A stretch of DNA of 8,456 nucleotides from JBGTIS01 sp041745535 (GTDB taxonomy: Bacteria; Bacteroidota; Bacteroidia; Cytophagales; Cyclobacteriaceae), in assembly GCA_041745535.1 (NCBI GenBank), contig JBGTIS010000139.1:1-8456 (forward strand), read 5' to 3'. The position numbers were made by a program, and so were the translations under genes. This document shows, piece after piece, positions 6,260 through 8,456 of this stretch (its first letter is position 1; each line of letters opens with the position of its first letter). The notes beneath the pieces were generated by a model, which was not told the DNA's origin, did no database searches, and was given only the letters and a program-made list of their open reading frames with translations.

Positions 6260-7366
6260 TCATATTTTGATAAATATTTTATGCCGGTACAGCCAGTAGC
6301 ACAGGTACCAGAAAACAGCCAGAGAAGCCAGAGAAGCCATGATGACCATCAACGTTTCATTGGCACCCAGCCATTGCGACACACCGTTGGTAAAAATAGA
6401 AACCGTCTCGTTTACCCACTGGTAGCCCACAGTTTGGGTAAACATATAAATGAAAATAGAATTCATACCTACCACACTGAAAAAGAACACACCCCGCTTA
6501 TAACCTTTTACATCTACCAGCCAATAAGTAGCCGCCAGCACCAGCAAACACCATCCGCCGGAAGCAAATACAAATGAGGTAGTGGCAATCCGCTTAATAA
6601 TAGGGGTGATGCCCGCCCAATCCATACCATATCCGATTAGTAAACATAGCACACCGGCTATTACCAATGGTTTGATTTTTCGCACAGCACTTCGGTTACT
6701 TATGAGAATTTTTCCGGCTACTACCCCCCAAATGGTGTGTGCCGCCGTAGGAATACAGTTGATGGTAACCCAACCTCCGCTGTTAATTTTCCCCATCAAT
6801 ACCAAATCCATCCACGAACCGAAATTATGACCCTGCACAAAAGGCTGGTCAAATCCTTCAATATGGGGCACCCGATACAGCACTTCAGTAAGCAGTAACA
6901 TACCGATGGAAGCCGCTATTTGTATCCACAATGGAAACCGGAAAAGAAAAAAGGCCACCAGTATGGTAAATGACAGTTGGGTAAGCACATTCCAGAGTTC
7001 CCATACCAGTTTGCCACTGTAAACGCAATGCAGGGTAACGCCCAATAGCAGTAAAATAGCGCATCGTTTGATAATATGCCAGATAGCCTGCTGCCAGTCG
7101 GCTGGGTTGTGTACCCGTTTCTGTAACGAAAAAACCATGGCCACCCCCACAATAAACATGAAGAATGGTTGTACCAGATCCCAGAACCGAAGGCCATTCC
7201 ACGGATGATGGTGAAACTGTAGCGCGAAAGCATGCCAGAAGGTACCATCGGTAGTATGTTCGAGCCAGTGGTGGTATAGTTCGGTAGTTTCGGTTACCAG
7301 CAAAAACATGGTAGCCCCACGAAATAAATCCAATGATAATAATCGGGTCGAAGAAATGGTGGTCAT
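6260..7366 (-). CDS. Membrane acyltransferase, HGSNAT/DUF5009 family (COG4299)
   Basis: The 368-aa protein has about ten transmembrane helices. Family hallmarks are at the N-terminus: RLLSLDLFRGATMFLL (8-23), then FHHHPWNGLRFWDLVQPFFM (51-70) leading into FIVGVAM. Human heparan-alpha-glucosaminide N-acetyltransferase has the matching block H-x-x-WNG-x6-DLV-x-P, with a proposed catalytic His, so one of H52-H54 probably plays that role. Further conserved parts are GWVTINCIPTAAHTIWGVVAG (near 200-220) and SVVGMNSIFIYMF (near 306). Relatives move an acetyl group from cytosolic acetyl-CoA across the membrane to an amino sugar; some bacterial ones (NagX) sit in N-acetylglucosamine clusters. Here no such gene is adjacent, so the acceptor is unknown. 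ATG 7366 gives the standard short N-terminal tail before the first helix. A 6-codon reading frame (7383-7363) overlaps the start as ATGA, probably by chance. The gene is divergent from the dioxygenase gene, with 269 bases between. Confidence 0.85.
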   Translation of the reverse strand: MTTISSTRLLSLDLFRGATMFLLVTETTELYHHWLEHTTDGTFWHAFALQFHHHPWNGLRFWDLVQPFFMFIVGVAMVFSLQKRVHNPADWQQAIWHIIKRCAILLLLGVTLHCVYSGKLVWELWNVLTQLSFTILVAFFLFRFPLWIQIAASIGMLLLTEVLYRVPHIEGFDQPFVQGHNFGSWMDLVLMGKINSGGWVTINCIPTAAHTIWGVVAGKILISNRSAVRKIKPLVIAGVLCLLIGYGMDWAGITPIIKRIATTSFVFASGGWCLLVLAATYWLVDVKGYKRGVFFFSVVGMNSIFIYMFTQTVGYQWVNETVSIFTNGVSQWLGANETLMVIMASLASLAVFWYLCYWLYRHKIFIKI

Positions 7367-7635
7367 GAAGCAATTAATAACATGGGCAAATGTGCTAAAG
7401 GGCTTTCTCTGGCAGCCCGAATATAGCAGTAATGCTGATGATAGTAAAGATTATTTTAGTTTTCCAGAAAATTTAGTTATTTCTGTGATGTGCCAAAGCG
7501 GAAATTTTCGCGACAACAACATTTTCACCTGCGTTGAGTTTAAATTCAGTAGAGATTTGAATATGGTTTTTGCGTTTTTCCTCTAAATTGCTAAACTTAA
7601 TCTGGTTTTTTATTCAACATTAAACTTACTTTAAC

Positions 7636-8184
7636 ATGGCTATTCAAAGCGCATTCAATCTTCAGAAATGGATCGATGAACATAGAGATATTCTAAAACC
7701 ACCGGTGGGCAATGCCCAGATTTATCAGGATACCGACGATTTTATCGTAATGGTAGTGGGAGGCCCTAATGCCCGGAAAGACTTCCACTATAACGAAACC
7801 GAAGAGTTTTTCTATCAGATAGAAGGGCAGATTACCGTAAAATTAATAGAAGAGGGTGAAGTGCGGGATGTGGTGATCAAAGCCGGAGATATATTTTTAT
7901 GCCCTGCCAAAACGCCCCACAGTCCACGACGCCCGCCCGGTTCTATCGGCTTGGTAATTGAACGGAAGCGCTCTTCCCAACATACCGACGGCTTGCTGTG
8001 GTTCTGCGAAAATTGTGGAAACAAACTATATGAAGAGTATTTTCCACTTCATAACATTGTGGAACAGTTACCGCCTATCATCAATAAGTTCAATGCTTCA
8101 GAAGAATCGCGAACCTGCGACAAATGCGGTACGGTAATGGACCCAAAAGTAACTTTTGATCAGCCAGCAGTAAAGCAAGGGTAA
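7636..8184 (+). CDS. nbaC: 3-hydroxyanthranilate 3,4-dioxygenase (EC 1.13.11.6)
   Basis: This cytosolic Fe(II) cupin enzyme opens the ring of 3-hydroxyanthranilate with O2. The product cyclises to quinolinate, feeding de novo NAD synthesis through the kynurenine pathway, or is degraded further. The 182-aa length is standard for the bacterial enzyme. Active-site residues align almost one to one with the Cupriavidus metallidurans protein: iron ligands H51, E57 and H95, and substrate contacts R47, R99 and E109 (in NARKDFHYNETEEFF, TPHSPRRP and GLVIERKR). The second, rubredoxin-like iron site is intact: C124xxC127 (WFCENCGNKLYEEYF) and C161xxC164 (RTCDKCG). The ATG at 7636 gives the usual N-terminus (FNLQKWIDEHRDILKPPVGN). 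The gene stands alone, with no other kynurenine or quinolinate gene in view. The leader has no strong promoter match; TTTG at 7556-7559 and a TAAATTG at 7584-7590 are a weak pair. Confidence 0.96.
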   Translation: MAIQSAFNLQKWIDEHRDILKPPVGNAQIYQDTDDFIVMVVGGPNARKDFHYNETEEFFYQIEGQITVKLIEEGEVRDVVIKAGDIFLCPAKTPHSPRRPPGSIGLVIERKRSSQHTDGLLWFCENCGNKLYEEYFPLHNIVEQLPPIINKFNASEESRTCDKCGTVMDPKVTFDQPAVKQG

Positions 8185-8227
8185 TTTGTTAGAATGTACA
8201 GGAAATTTTTAGTTTGCTTATCAGAAC

Positions 8228-8272
8228 GTTACTCGTTATTTGTTAATCGTGATTCAACAAATAACGAATAAC
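8228..8272. terminator. 17-bp inverted repeat, likely bidirectional terminator
   Basis: The arms at 8228-8244 and 8256-8272 pair at 16 of 17 positions around an 11-base loop. The structure lies 43 bases after the dioxygenase stop and 30 bases before the stop of the convergent DUF547 gene, where a shared terminator is expected. On the plus strand AAACATTTTCTTT follows, a weak T-tract; the minus side has none. The stem is AT-rich and longer than usual, so a dispersed palindromic repeat is an alternative. Confidence 0.55.
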
Positions 8273-8302
8273 AAACATTTTCTTTCCATTTCAGGCTCTG
8301 CT

Positions 8303-8456
8303 TCATAAACTATTCAGCTTCCAGTCATACTCATAGTAACTAACTTTATAATCTGTCGGTATTTTTTGGTCTCTATACTGATTGATAAAGGCAATCACCG
8401 ACTCGCTTTTTTTTGTAAAATCAGCCTCATACCAGTCAAAAATTTTCGATAGTTCA
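8303..8456 (-). CDS. DUF547 domain protein, C-terminal end only (cut by window)
   Basis: The minus strand reads 50 codons from the window edge to TGA at 8305-8303. The translated end contains LSKIFDWYEADF, VIAFINQYR and the closing YYEYDWKLNSL. This ending, IFDWY-x-DF then an Ala/Phe-Ile-Asn-Gln-Tyr helix, IPxD and a final YxYDWxLN, is the characteristic C-terminus of DUF547 proteins. They are usually 220-270 residues long, often exported with an N-terminal signal peptide, and of unknown function, with a distant papain-like fold suggested for the family. The start, signal peptide and any active-site Cys or His lie outside the window. The gene converges on the dioxygenase gene with 118 bases between their stops. 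Confidence 0.8.
   Translation of the reverse strand, partial: ELSKIFDWYEADFTKKSESVIAFINQYRDQKIPTDYKVSYYEYDWKLNSL

Noticed and set aside
6885..7373. A 162-codon minus-strand frame overlapping the start of the acyltransferase gene.
   Set aside because: It lies in another frame on the same strand as a gene with clear family motifs, and its His/Tyr/Pro-rich translation resembles nothing known.

Overview
The window looks like chromosomal DNA from a member of the Bacteroidota, probably an aerobic, non-gut lineage. Three things point there. Candidate promoters carry the Bacteroidota -7 element TAnnTTTG, three times as the identical octamer TACCTTTG. The genes are typical of the group: a PorT-like outer-membrane barrel, a DUF547 protein, an AraR/NrtR-like Nudix regulator and a COG4299 acyltransferase. 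A 3-hydroxyanthranilate dioxygenase indicates oxygen-dependent tryptophan/kynurenine metabolism. The sequence does not support an order or genus. I see no CRISPR array, transposase, integrase, phage gene or rRNA.

Layout. Positions 1-230 are non-coding and end in the terminator of a leftward tRNA-Arg(ACG) (231-304), which has its own promoter. A rightward outer-membrane beta-barrel gene (499-1221) follows, then a leftward tRNA-Gly(CCC) (1311-1383) with a terminator. Positions 1384-1724 are AT-rich and apparently empty. Positions 1725-2988 hold the remains of a leftward multi-pass GT-C-type glycosyltransferase, broken by an internal deletion and two or more frameshifts. Upstream of it, on the same strand, is a short leucine-rich-repeat protein gene whose probable ATG is one base out of frame because of an A7 run.

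The second half is better preserved. A Nudix-domain transcriptional regulator (3940-4707, +) with a destroyed catalytic motif meets a CPA1 K+/H+ antiporter (4708-6171, -) tail to tail with no intervening base. Upstream of the antiporter on the same strand lies an HGSNAT/DUF5009-type membrane acyltransferase (6260-7366, -). Divergent from that is 3-hydroxyanthranilate 3,4-dioxygenase (7636-8184, +). An inverted repeat that may be a terminator separates it from the 3' end of a leftward DUF547 gene cut by the window edge (8303-8456).

The genes do not form one obvious pathway. They read as single-gene transcription units with individual promoters, typical of Bacteroidota chromosomes. I found no convincing new multi-gene system. 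The observations most worth a second look are the compensated A19-U56 pair in tRNA-Arg, the A7 slippery tract at the start of the LRR gene, the decayed glycosyltransferase, and the regulator that has lost its Nudix catalytic glutamates.
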